Shown here: one piece after another, positions 18,368 to 25,418 of the stretch
How the letters are laid out: each line of letters opens with the position of its first letter
Position numbering within the stretch: position 1 is the first letter of the stretch
Source: Nitrospira sp.
GTDB taxonomy: Bacteria > Nitrospirota > Nitrospiria > Nitrospirales > Nitrospiraceae
Assembly (NCBI GenBank): GCA_037045225.1
Contig: JBAOHZ010000009.1
Span: forward strand, 992,001-1,056,000
Direction of reading: 5' to 3'
DNA: 64,000 bases
Notes under the pieces: generated by a model
Database searches by the model: none
What the model saw: only the letters and a program-made list of their open reading frames with translations
Told to the model about the DNA's origin: nothing
Program-made: the position numbers and the translations under genes

Positions 18368-19509
18368 TACGCCACGCCTCCAGAAAACTTTCTCGACAAG
18401 CACGCGTCCGCCACGGCTAGACATTCCAGCCCAAACGGCAGGTACCCGGCGTACCCAAGCAGAGGCATCTCAAACAGTCTGAACCGTTGGACGAACGGCA
18501 CCGTATATTCCCAGCGAGCCAGACTGTAGACATTCCACATCTCCCAGAACCATCCGCAGATCAGTGCCGCAAGAGCCGTAGCCCAGAGGGTTCGCCAATC
18601 ACCATGCGCCGTCTCGCTGAACATAGTCGGCTGATCACAAATCAACTGTAGCGCCGTCAGCAGCAGCAGCGGCGCCACCCACACCAACGAAAAAAGATAG
18701 TCAGGCCACAGGCCGAGACCGAACAGCCCGGCAGCCGAACCCATCAAAAGTGCCCATCCCCAAGTCACACGGTTCTTGAGTTCGATCGTGACAAACCGAT
18801 CCAGCCCGGCACAGCATCGCGGCCAAGCAGTCACGCATTCTGCCGTACCAAGTACCGCCGGCAGTACCGTTGAGAATGGTACCGTCGCGCGCACCAGATA
18901 GTCCCATTCGCTTAACACGCCGCCACCAACGTAGTGCCAGTTCTGAACAAAGCGATTCAGATATTCGAAGAACCACCAGAAGCCGGCACTGAGCGGAAAC
19001 AGCGACACAAAATAGCGTGGTCGATGCACCATCATGCAATGGCCGGTGCGGCGAAACGTCAGCGCATTCACCAGCACGATGTAGCCGAACCAGAGCGGAG
19101 TAAAGGTATGGGGCTGGAGAGGCTGCATCCAATCGAAGCGAGTCCAAGCTAAGACCCACATGCCCAATGTCCAAAGAACTCCGAGCCACCCCCACCAGGG
19201 AAACCGGCCCACGGGTGAGCGCCCCTCGTGGAGCGTGACATGTGGCGCGTGGTTCGGATCAGCCGTTTCTCGGACATCAGCGTGCGTGGTTCGAACCACG
19301 CGTAACCCGAACGGAGCAAGCATCCCGACGATCACCACGGCCAGCCCAATGAACACCGGCCAGGAAAACGGTTCATGCACAACGAACCGCGTCACCGGCG
19401 GGAATTCAAGATACGACGCCAGAGGCTTCCCCGCCCACCAGACCCCAAGCAATGGCAGTCCGGCACAAAGTGCCAGGGAACATGAAAGGATAATCCAACG
19501 AGATCTCAC
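18304..19509 (-). CDS. Polytopic membrane protein of unknown function
   Basis: I do not recognise a named family. With the GTG at 19509 (AAGAGG 7 bases upstream) the product has 401 residues and roughly ten hydrophobic segments, including WIILSCSLALCAGLPLLGVW, VFIGLAVVIVGMLAPFGL, WLGVLWTLGMWVLAWT and APLLLLTALQLI. It has many Trp and aromatic residues, e.g. AGFWWFFEYLNRF and CGWFWEMWNVYSLARWEY. Longer starts at 19545 or 19599 are possible. Its 3' end overlaps the SUMF1-domain gene in the opposite direction. Confidence 0.75.
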   Translation of the reverse strand: MRSRWIILSCSLALCAGLPLLGVWWAGKPLASYLEFPPVTRFVVHEPFSWPVFIGLAVVIVGMLAPFGLRVVRTTHADVRETADPNHAPHVTLHEGRSPVGRFPWWGWLGVLWTLGMWVLAWTRFDWMQPLQPHTFTPLWFGYIVLVNALTFRRTGHCMMVHRPRYFVSLFPLSAGFWWFFEYLNRFVQNWHYVGGGVLSEWDYLVRATVPFSTVLPAVLGTAECVTAWPRCCAGLDRFVTIELKNRVTWGWALLMGSAAGLFGLGLWPDYLFSLVWVAPLLLLTALQLICDQPTMFSETAHGDWRTLWATALAALICGWFWEMWNVYSLARWEYTVPFVQRFRLFEMPLLGYAGYLPFGLECLAVADACLSRKFSGGVAYYRALEGAVDLAQRKPTVAER

Positions 19510-19675
19510 CTGATCGCCTCTTCTCTGCACGTGCGGAACGAACATTGTTACCACGATCGCACACTGAAGACACCGACCACCACTGCACCGATCTGACACA
19601 GCGCGACCGGCCCGAACGATTCAACCTTCGCTTGCAGGGAAGGCTGTGGTAGGTTGAGACGTAAGGAGACCATCT

Positions 19676-20317
19676 ATGCGTCGATCGCTCACCCGCATGC
19701 TCACTACCATCATAGTCTCTATCACCGGCTGCCTGCTGACACCGTCGTTCTCGCAAAGCCAAGGCGGGCATGGTCACGTGACGATCACATCGACGGCCGA
19801 CAAACTCATCGCCTGGCCGGCGGCGGGCGGCGGAATCGAGGAGTCGCTCAAACCGGGCGAGTCCGTTGTGCGCTCCGGCGCGCGAGGCCACACCGGGTTT
19901 GCACAAACGTCCACCCGACTCCTGGGTTTTTCTGCCGGGCTCCGGCAATGGCGGGAGGTCTCTCTCGGCGTTGAGGAACGGATGGAACGCTACCAGCTGC
20001 TGCCGTTTTTGATTCTCGCCCACACAAACCAACACGTGTATGGCTTTCAAGAGACGCGTGGACACTGGACTGCCACGGCACTCGGCCCAAGTGAGACGGT
20101 CACCCAGCTCCGCGGCCAGGGACACGTCGCCGTCGCCATTACCACTGAACGCGCGTTAGGGTTCTCGACCTATACCGGCGGGTTTTTTGACCTATCGTGG
20201 ACGCCGCAGGAGCGCGTCCTGTCCGTCGATGGCAGTCAACACGGCATAGTGGTTCATACGTCCACCCGCACCGTCATCTTTAAGTCGCAATCCAACGGAT
20301 GGTCCGAAGTGCGGTAG
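19676..20317 (+). CDS. Exported five-repeat beta protein of unknown function
   Basis: The 213-residue product has a signal peptide (about residues 1-28) and then five degenerate repeats of about 37-42 residues, each with a GHxxxxxTxxRxxxF core: GHVTITSTADKLIAW, GHTGFAQTSTRLLGF, ILAHTNQHVYGF, GHVAVAITTERALGF, GIVVHTSTRTVIF. Each unit ends in an aromatic-rich turn and a xGE/PxE element. The pattern suggests beta-propeller blades, five here with no extra closure strand. An AAGGAG site is 7 bases before the ATG. Its promoter region is shared divergently with the membrane-protein gene. Confidence 0.78.
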   Translation: MRRSLTRMLTTIIVSITGCLLTPSFSQSQGGHGHVTITSTADKLIAWPAAGGGIEESLKPGESVVRSGARGHTGFAQTSTRLLGFSAGLRQWREVSLGVEERMERYQLLPFLILAHTNQHVYGFQETRGHWTATALGPSETVTQLRGQGHVAVAITTERALGFSTYTGGFFDLSWTPQERVLSVDGSQHGIVVHTSTRTVIFKSQSNGWSEVR

Positions 20318-20510
20318 GAATCGACGCCTCACGGGTCGTGAGGGCGCTTGGCGATATCTTGCGGGCGGAAAACAGAGGCAGGTGTCGGACTTGTAGGGGG
20401 ACACGGAACCGGTGGAGGGGAAACCCCAGGTACAGCCAGCACATACTCTGGCGCCACGGGTTCGTCACAGACAGGGATACAACCGGACTGCAGCAGGGGG
20501 GCAAGGACTG
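20318..20510. other. Short gap with a lipoprotein-like reading frame lacking a start
   Basis: On the minus strand, just after the cheY-like stop, one frame reads LAPLLQSGC followed by a Pro-rich tail ending QDIAKRPHDP and a stop near 20335. The lipobox-like LQSGC is suggestive, but the frame has no ATG, GTG or TTG between it and the preceding in-frame stop. I treat it as a possible decayed or truncated small lipoprotein rather than a gene. Confidence 0.25.
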
Positions 20511-20882
20511 TTACGGCTTCAGTTCATTCGCGATGACACCTAACAGGTCATCCACCGCAAACGGCTTTTCCAGCACATTCTTCGCTCCGAGGATCTTCGC
20601 CACATGCAGGAAATTCACCGGGCCCACCATCGACTTGCTCCCGCTGATCGCCACCACTCGACAGTCCGGAAACTCCTGACGCAGGGTCACAAGACTTTCC
20701 AGTCCGTCACCATCCGGCATGAAAATATCCATTAGAATCAAATCCGCAGGCGCACGACGATATTGCGCAAGTCCCTCACGGCCGGTACTCGCCTCGTCCA
20801 CTCGATATCCAGCGGCTTCGAGAATTTCCCGGACCACTTGCCTGATTGATTCCTGATCATCAACAATAAGAATCGACTTCAT
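20511..20882 (-). CDS. Single-domain response regulator (CheY-like)
   Basis: The 123-residue protein is one receiver domain with all key residues: the acid pair in LIVDDQ, phosphoacceptor Asp near residue 52 in ILMDIFMPDGDG, Ser in AISGS and Lys in LEKPF. No output domain is attached, so it probably signals by protein contact. The ATG at 20882 is used because it puts the beta-1 strand at the N-terminus; the upstream Met at 20915 would add 11 residues. It is the last of four small signalling genes on this strand. Confidence 0.9.
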   Translation of the reverse strand: MKSILIVDDQESIRQVVREILEAAGYRVDEASTGREGLAQYRRAPADLILMDIFMPDGDGLESLVTLRQEFPDCRVVAISGSKSMVGPVNFLHVAKILGAKNVLEKPFAVDDLLGVIANELKP

Positions 20883-20929
20883 ACCCTGATTCGCCTCACT
20901 TCGCGGTTTGGCCAAACACTCGATCGAGG

Positions 20930-21289
20930 CTATGCAGGCGGTAGAGTCGATCCGCCTGCCATCTCATCCTTCTTTTCCTTCTCCAGCAGACATTGCGCTC
21001 GCTTGCCCGCGGAGATGACCTGCTTCATGTAGAATTCCGCCTTGTCATTGCCCTTCACAATTTGCTGCATCAACTCGCCGTATCCGATCACGTTGGTGAG
21101 ACAATTGAACAGATCATGCATCAGCATGTCCGGCAGCGGCTTCGCTCGTCCGGAGAGTCCATTCATGCACACGCAGTCCTGACTCGTCGAAGCAATCTCC
21201 CGCTCATTCTCCTCCTTCCTTGCTATCCCATCTTGGACTGAATCCGCTGTCTGCTCTCCGCGAGACGCCACATTCAGCCCATTCATCAT
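20930..21289 (-). CDS. Stand-alone DHp (HisKA-like) protein without ATPase domain
   Basis: The 119-residue product has a disordered N-terminal half and a helical C-terminal half starting LPDMLMHDLFNCLTNVIGYG. The HDLFN..L..IxGYxEL pattern matches the phosphoacceptor His box of NtrB/PAS-type histidine kinases (AHDFNNLLTVILGY in typical members), with His at residue 58, followed by the second helix FYMKQVISAGKRAQCLLEKE. No catalytic ATPase domain follows. The start is the first of two adjacent ATGs (21289), preceded by AAAGGAGG. It may be a phosphotransfer or kinase-pairing protein working with the neighbouring receivers. Confidence 0.65.
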   Translation of the reverse strand: MMNGLNVASRGEQTADSVQDGIARKEENEREIASTSQDCVCMNGLSGRAKPLPDMLMHDLFNCLTNVIGYGELMQQIVKGNDKAEFYMKQVISAGKRAQCLLEKEKKDEMAGGSTLPPA

Positions 21290-21335
21290 GACCTCCTTTG
21301 CAATCCTCGTGACGGTGTACCGACGCAATGCCCGA

Positions 21336-21710
21336 CTACTGTGCGCGCACCGCCACAAACTTGCCCACCTGTAACAGGTGGGCAAAGCTGAACGGTTTTT
21401 GAATCATCAACACAGACCCGGCAGCCAACGCCTCTCCGACCGATCCATCCCGCGCACGATGGCTCGCATCAGTGACCGCGACGATTCTGAACGATGGCAG
21501 CTGGCGTTTCGCCTCCCTGATCAAGTCAACGGAAGCCGGCCGCACAAGTCCTAAATCAACAACCAACACGTCCACAGAACTGGCGCGCAAAATGGCCAGA
21601 CAGGTTTTACCGTCTTCGACCTCTCGCACAGCATAACCATCCCGTTCCAGCCTGAGACGAACGCTAGCCCGGCGCTCTCTATCCGCATCGACAATAAGGC
21701 ATCGCGCCAC
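21336..21710 (-). CDS. Single-domain response regulator
   Basis: This is a 124-residue receiver domain starting at a GTG (21710), with AGGAAGGG 8 bases before it. Key residues are present: Asp pair in LIVDADRER, phosphoacceptor Asp near residue 52 in VLVVDLGL, Thr in AVTDAS and Lys in IQKPFS. The region after the phosphoacceptor is unusual in lacking the MPxxDG turn (it reads LVRPASVDL). It has no output domain. The gene lies 46 bases upstream of the DHp-only gene on the same strand. Confidence 0.82.
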   Translation of the reverse strand: MARCLIVDADRERRASVRLRLERDGYAVREVEDGKTCLAILRASSVDVLVVDLGLVRPASVDLIREAKRQLPSFRIVAVTDASHRARDGSVGEALAAGSVLMIQKPFSFAHLLQVGKFVAVRAQ

Positions 21711-21882
21711 TCTCGTACCCTTCCTCTTACTTGGCTGTCTTTCTAAACATCTGCAGCCGCTAGCACCTAATTTTAGAACGGTATATGACACAGAGCGTGT
21801 CACGCATATCGACGGCATCACGCGCGATCTTCTTCTCGGGCAGGCCACCCGCAATCCTCGTACCGATGCGAGCGTGTCGATG

Positions 21883-22341
21883 CTAGCTCACTCCCGCTTC
21901 GCACCGCTGTGCGGCAACCCTTTTCTTCCGTTCCCGTGCCACCACTCGATTGGCGATTCGAGAACCAAGGTAGGAACGCCCGCTCTTCACTGACCGAATC
22001 GCGTCGATCACAGCTCCCTCGTCTGCATCGATAGGGAGAAACCCGTGGGCCCCGGTCCTCAGGGTATGGCTCATCCCTCCCTCGTTGAGTGGGCCAGAAT
22101 GAACGAGTCTTCGCCGTCCACCGGGCACCAGCGCGAGCTGGCGCACGATATACCCGCCAGACACAGCCGTCGGCTGGAGATCGAATAACACCACGTCCGG
22201 GCACAACCGATCGACTTCGGCCAACACATCCTTCTCCGTGCCGACCTCCCCGATAAGCCGGATGTCCGCGGTGCGATCCAGAACCGTTCGCAGACCGATA
22301 CGCACCAATTCTTGCTCAGCCACAACCAGCACTGTGATCAT
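21883..22341 (-). CDS. Degenerate NarL-type receiver without DNA-binding domain
   Basis: The 152-residue protein aligns with NarL/LuxR-type receivers (MITVLVVAEQELVRIGLRTV, then DVVLFDLQPTAVSGG and LRTGAHGFLPIDADEGAVI). The phosphoacceptor Asp is near residue 54, but the acid pair is replaced (AEQE instead of DDx) and the conserved Lys of GYLLKD is missing (GFLPID). The C-terminus has a short helical tail, VARERKKRVAAQR, where the HTH would begin but no HTH. It probably does not undergo normal phosphorylation. The start at 22341 follows AGGAGG at 5 bases. Confidence 0.78.
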   Translation of the reverse strand: MITVLVVAEQELVRIGLRTVLDRTADIRLIGEVGTEKDVLAEVDRLCPDVVLFDLQPTAVSGGYIVRQLALVPGGRRRLVHSGPLNEGGMSHTLRTGAHGFLPIDADEGAVIDAIRSVKSGRSYLGSRIANRVVARERKKRVAAQRCEAGVS

Positions 22342-22523
22342 CGCGCCCTCCTGCAAAAGCGTCGCACCATGGATCCAGGATATGTCGGTGTACGGGACGT
22401 ATTCTTGATCGTGGGTATCATGACCTCCAGTGTGCCACTGAGCTGCGAATGCCGGAATCGGACGACGGCGGAACTCCTTGTGGGAACCCTCAACCGAGGC
22501 ATGTCAGGATTTGACTGATAGAC

Positions 22524-22552
22524 TGTCGCGCTCCTGACTCAGGAGCGCGACA
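22524..22552. repeat. Near-perfect 29-base palindrome
   Basis: TGTCGCGCTCCTGA and its exact complement flank a single C: 14 paired bases and a 1-base centre. No T-run follows on either side, so it is not a classical terminator. It lies upstream of the receiver cluster and just before the accessory stretch, where it could be a protein-binding site or the footprint of a mobile element. Confidence 0.85.
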
Positions 22553-22981
22553 AGTGAGAGTTCGATCCCCCTAACCGGAATAACATTAGGGAGAACACAT
22601 GAGACCAAAAACCAGATTCACGAGTTGCTGCGGTGGCGGATACTGAGGGAGATGGTGATAGATCTGTGCCGGCAGCATGGGCTCGGAAGGGAATGTTGTG
22701 GGCAGCCCATGCTGAGGAGGGTCCTGTTCACACCGTACCTCTACGGCTGATTGAACCTGGCCAACCCAACCAGAATGTCGACAGTGAAGTGGGGCGGCGC
22801 GCGGACAACGAGAAGCGAGGGAAACAATGATTGGGGAGACTCACACCGGCCGCCGATGCGGGGCCATTGGCCTGAAAACCAACGACCACAGCACCAGGGC
22901 TCTAATTCTAGCGACTGCTCAACGAGGCAACGTCGAAAGGAACACCAACAGCCCTTGCCCCACAGGGGAAAGACTCGTCGC
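22553..22981. other. About 430 bases without a clear gene
   Basis: I see no convincing protein-coding frame here. The only item of note is a 15-codon plus-strand frame at 22599-22646 with an AGGGAG site 6 bases upstream, ending in TSCCGGGY. It has no recognised partner genes nearby and may be chance. Confidence 0.4.
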
Positions 22982-23419
22982 CTACATCCGTCCCTCGTCC
23001 AATTCGATTGCATCGACCCAGGTGGTTGCGGGAGGCAACGACGCCACCGGGACCCCGCGCTTGGTCGCGATATCCTGTAAGCGAACCTGATACCGCTGCT
23101 TCGCCGCCTCGTCCTTCGGGCCTCCAGTGAGCATGCCCTTCGACCACTCGGCAATCTCTTGATCGGAATGTTTGCGGCTGTTGGTCTTTACCCAGGCCAA
23201 CAACTTCTCATCGCTCGCATCCGTCAGCACCTGCTGCTCGAAGGCCTTCGGATCGATCTGCAGAAAGTCGATCAGATACTTATCGAACCCAACGGTGATG
23301 TAGTTGTAGTCCGGGATCTTGCCTGCATGCCGTAGGCGAACCTTGTCGATAAACCGCCCTAGATGAGCAATGCCACCAAGGAGCACTTTGGGACTGCGGG
23401 GATACTGTTGGTCAGACAT
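22982..23419 (-). CDS. DUF5069 domain protein
   Basis: The 145-residue protein matches the DUF5069 family: YPRSPKVLLGGIAHLGRFID, KVRLRHAGKIPDYNY, DKYLIDFLQIDPKAFE, and a C-terminal helical part with LLAWVKTNSRKHSDQEIAEW. Function is unknown. The ATG at 23419 is chosen because the decayed copy at 25186 starts at the equivalent codon; a TTG two codons upstream is also possible. Two broken copies of its 5' part lie at 24184-24340 and 24938-25186, which makes this the only intact member of a local family. Confidence 0.85.
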   Translation of the reverse strand: MSDQQYPRSPKVLLGGIAHLGRFIDKVRLRHAGKIPDYNYITVGFDKYLIDFLQIDPKAFEQQVLTDASDEKLLAWVKTNSRKHSDQEIAEWSKGMLTGGPKDEAAKQRYQVRLQDIATKRGVPVASLPPATTWVDAIELDEGRM

Positions 23420-23435
23420 AAGCAAATTTTCCTTC

Positions 23436-23831
23436 TTAGGGATGAATGACTTTCAATCCGAGCACATCTTCGAACGGATCATAATCACGATCATTGTGGA
23501 GCAGGCCGTACCCCTCCATCAGGCAAAATGTCGCAATGAGAGAATCGATAGTCTTTCGAACTGTTCGCCCGGCAGCACGGAGCCGCCGGTAGTTCAGCGC
23601 TGCCTCGACAGCGATTGCGACCGTCCCTGTCTCGAAAACGGCTAGCTTCAGCAACTCCTCCTGCACCGCCTCAAACTTCTTGGTACTGGTGATACCTTGC
23701 AATACTTCGCACAGGATCAAATCGGTAAGACCAAGACGTTCGCTCGCCAGTTGAGAATCCAGCCAGTCAGTATGGGAAGTGCGAGTTCCTCGCAGGTAAT
23801 CTACCCACACCGTCGTATCGACAATAATCAC
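23436..23831 (-). CDS. vapC: PIN-domain ribonuclease toxin VapC
   Basis: VapC toxins are Mg-dependent RNases that block growth unless bound by VapB. The 131-residue protein has the PIN acidic residues: Asp in IIVDTTVWVDYL, Glu in LILCEVLQGI, Asp in IDSLIATFCL and a final Asp in LLHNDRDYDPF. The GTG start at 23831 overlaps the antitoxin TGA by 4 bases, a typical VapBC arrangement. The unedited frame runs upstream to 23882, but that part lies within the antitoxin gene. Confidence 0.92.
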   Translation of the reverse strand: MIIVDTTVWVDYLRGTRTSHTDWLDSQLASERLGLTDLILCEVLQGITSTKKFEAVQEELLKLAVFETGTVAIAVEAALNYRRLRAAGRTVRKTIDSLIATFCLMEGYGLLHNDRDYDPFEDVLGLKVIHP

Positions 23832-24037
23832 GAAGCAGCCTTGATCCGACCTTCTCGCATCGCACCGAGATTTCCTTCCCACTCAACTTTGCCGCGCAAA
23901 CGGCGAATACCTTCCTGGTCCTTCACCTTTATCAATAGTCGAAGGCCCTCCTCCACCACGGCTTTCTTAGTGGAGAGCCCGGTCGCCTTCATTGCGCGCC
24001 GCATCAAGCCATTGTCGATCACGATATTGGTGCGCAT
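23828..24037 (-). CDS. vapB: Antitoxin VapB
   Basis: This 69-residue antitoxin has the DUF2191/ribbon-helix-helix start MRTNIVIDNGLMRRAM, then LSTKKAVVEEGLRLLI and the toxin-binding tail RRLRGKVEWEGNL. The ATG at 24037 has GGAGG 4 bases upstream, better placed than the upstream start at 24055. As the first gene it should repress the vapBC promoter, which would lie within about 24040-24110, an AT-richer stretch. Confidence 0.92.
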   Translation of the reverse strand: MRTNIVIDNGLMRRAMKATGLSTKKAVVEEGLRLLIKVKDQEGIRRLRGKVEWEGNLGAMREGRIKAAS

Positions 24038-24159
24038 AACGCCTCCGCTGAGCATGTGTACGTTTCACAAAATAATACACACACATTTCAAGAGAAGCAA
24101 GCAGAGAGGGTGTCGGGCTTGATGGCGTGGGAAGGCAAGCAGTGAGAGCAGGGGAACCA

Positions 24160-24182
24160 CCAGGAGAGACACGCTCTCCTGG
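24160..24182. repeat. Perfect hairpin next to a DUF5069 fragment
   Basis: CCAGGAGAG and CTCTCCTGG form a 9-base-pair stem around ACACG. It touches the broken end of the DUF5069 fragment that begins at 24184. No T-run follows. It could be a terminator for neighbouring transcripts or mark a recombination junction. Confidence 0.7.
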
Positions 24183-24183
24183 C

Positions 24184-24340
24184 ACCGATCTGCAGAAAGT
24201 CGATCAGGTACGTATCGACCCCAACCATGATGCAGTTGTAGTCCGGAATCTTACCCGCATGCCGCAGGCGAACCTTGTCGATAAACCACCCCAGATGGGC
24301 GATGCCACCAAGGAGAACTTTGGGGCTGCGGAGAATATGC
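24184..24340 (-). pseudogene. Truncated DUF5069 copy (N-terminal part only)
   Basis: The minus strand encodes RSPKVLLGGIAHLGWFIDKV, then RLRHAGKIPDYNCIMVGVD and TYLIDFLQIG, nearly identical to residues 8-55 of the intact DUF5069 protein at 22982-23419. There is no start codon in register at the 5' side, and the match stops abruptly after DFLQI. It is a fragment left by duplication. Confidence 0.85.
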
Positions 24341-24564
24341 TGTTTGTGTCATGCGATACGCTCCAAGTTGGTGAATGCAGAAAAGATACAGACGTGCAAA
24401 AAAGAAGTCTAGCAAATGCGGCCACGGAACGCTTCGTCGGATCATCTTCCGGAACAGCCGCAGAGCCCAAACACCCAACTCACCTGGCGACGCCACTTGA
24501 TCGAGCATTCTGCCACTCTGCCGATACGTATCTAACAGGAGAGAGGCCCCTGCAGACACGATAA

Positions 24565-24918
24565 TATCATCGGATCCCAGTTGGATATTCGACACACATC
24601 TATAGTGACACCGACACAAGATTCGCCACCTTGCTCACATCCCACCCACAGAAGGCAGAATGCGCAGCGACATTGCGCTGGATGCAGGAACCTGTCTGGC
24701 CGCTGGAGATTGCCGTGGCGCAGGAGCGAGCCCCGGTGGGAGTAGAAGTGTCCGTTGTCCGCTGGTGCAAGGACGGTCAATTCGGCATCGAGGTTTTCAG
24801 GTGCCGCCAAGGAGACCATGAACGGGTCAGGCAATTCATCGAAACCATGCCAGCGTATCAAGCTCCCATCCCAGCGTACGCAGAATCAACCCTCAGCACC
24901 GCCGGCGTAGAGTCCTAA
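24565..24918 (+). pseudogene. PilZ-like C-terminal remnant
   Basis: The plus frame contains PLEIAVAQERAPVGVEVSVV, then RWCKDGQFGIEVFRCRQGDH and ERVRQFIETM. This resembles the last strands of a PilZ domain (VRWxxxxEFGxEFxR) plus its tail helix. The N-terminal half with the Arg switch is missing, and the frame opens right after a stop at 24562 with no good start codon. It is probably a broken gene. Confidence 0.5.
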
Positions 24919-24937
24919 TCTCCCAGAAATTCTGTCC

Positions 24938-25186
24938 CTAAACGGAACGCCCGCACGGACTCGACTGAAGGAGCAGGTTTGTTTCAAAAATACTCCGGTA
25001 CATTTTCCTGCTTTTCGGACCGATCCCAAGAAAATCGACCAGATACTTATCGAACCCGACCGTAATGTAATTGTAGTCCTAAGTCTGCCCGGCATTGCGG
25101 AGCTTAATCTTGTCGATAAACCGCCCCAAGTGGGCAATGCCACCAAGCAAGGCTTTGGGACTGCGGGGATATGTTTGTTGCACCAT
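24938..25186 (-). pseudogene. Decayed DUF5069 copy with an internal stop
   Basis: Starting at the ATG at 25186 the frame reads MVQQTYPRSPKALLGGIAHL, GRFIDKIKLRNAGQT, a TAG, then DYNYITVGFDKYLVDFLGIG. The stop falls where the intact copy has IP of GKIPDYNY. After GPK the resemblance ends and the frame runs through unrelated sequence to a stop at 24938. The gene is inactive unless the stop is read through. Confidence 0.85.
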
Positions 25187-25418
25187 TGTGATAATTCTCT
25201 AGAGTTATGTGCTAAAAACATACAGACGAGAACCAAAGAAATCTAGGGATCAAGCTGCTCGACCAAGTGGAAATCTTCTGAATTTCCTCTTGCTGCAATC
25301 ACTCGAATTATTGCTTCGGCTAGTCCTAAATTCCTGCTCAATCACAGCTCGGCGCGAACTTAGTTTGAAGAACAGCGGGTTACTGTTATTCAGCGCGTGG
25401 GAGTCTTGTCTTCGCGCT
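25187..25418. other. AT-richer intergenic stretch
   Basis: I see no gene here. It separates the last DUF5069 remnant from the 3' end of the KAP NTPase gene and shares that gene's lower GC content. Confidence 0.4.

Noticed and set aside
24204..24619. Overlapping minus-strand frames around the first DUF5069 fragment
   Set aside because: They are in other frames than the DUF5069 similarity and show no recognisable domain.
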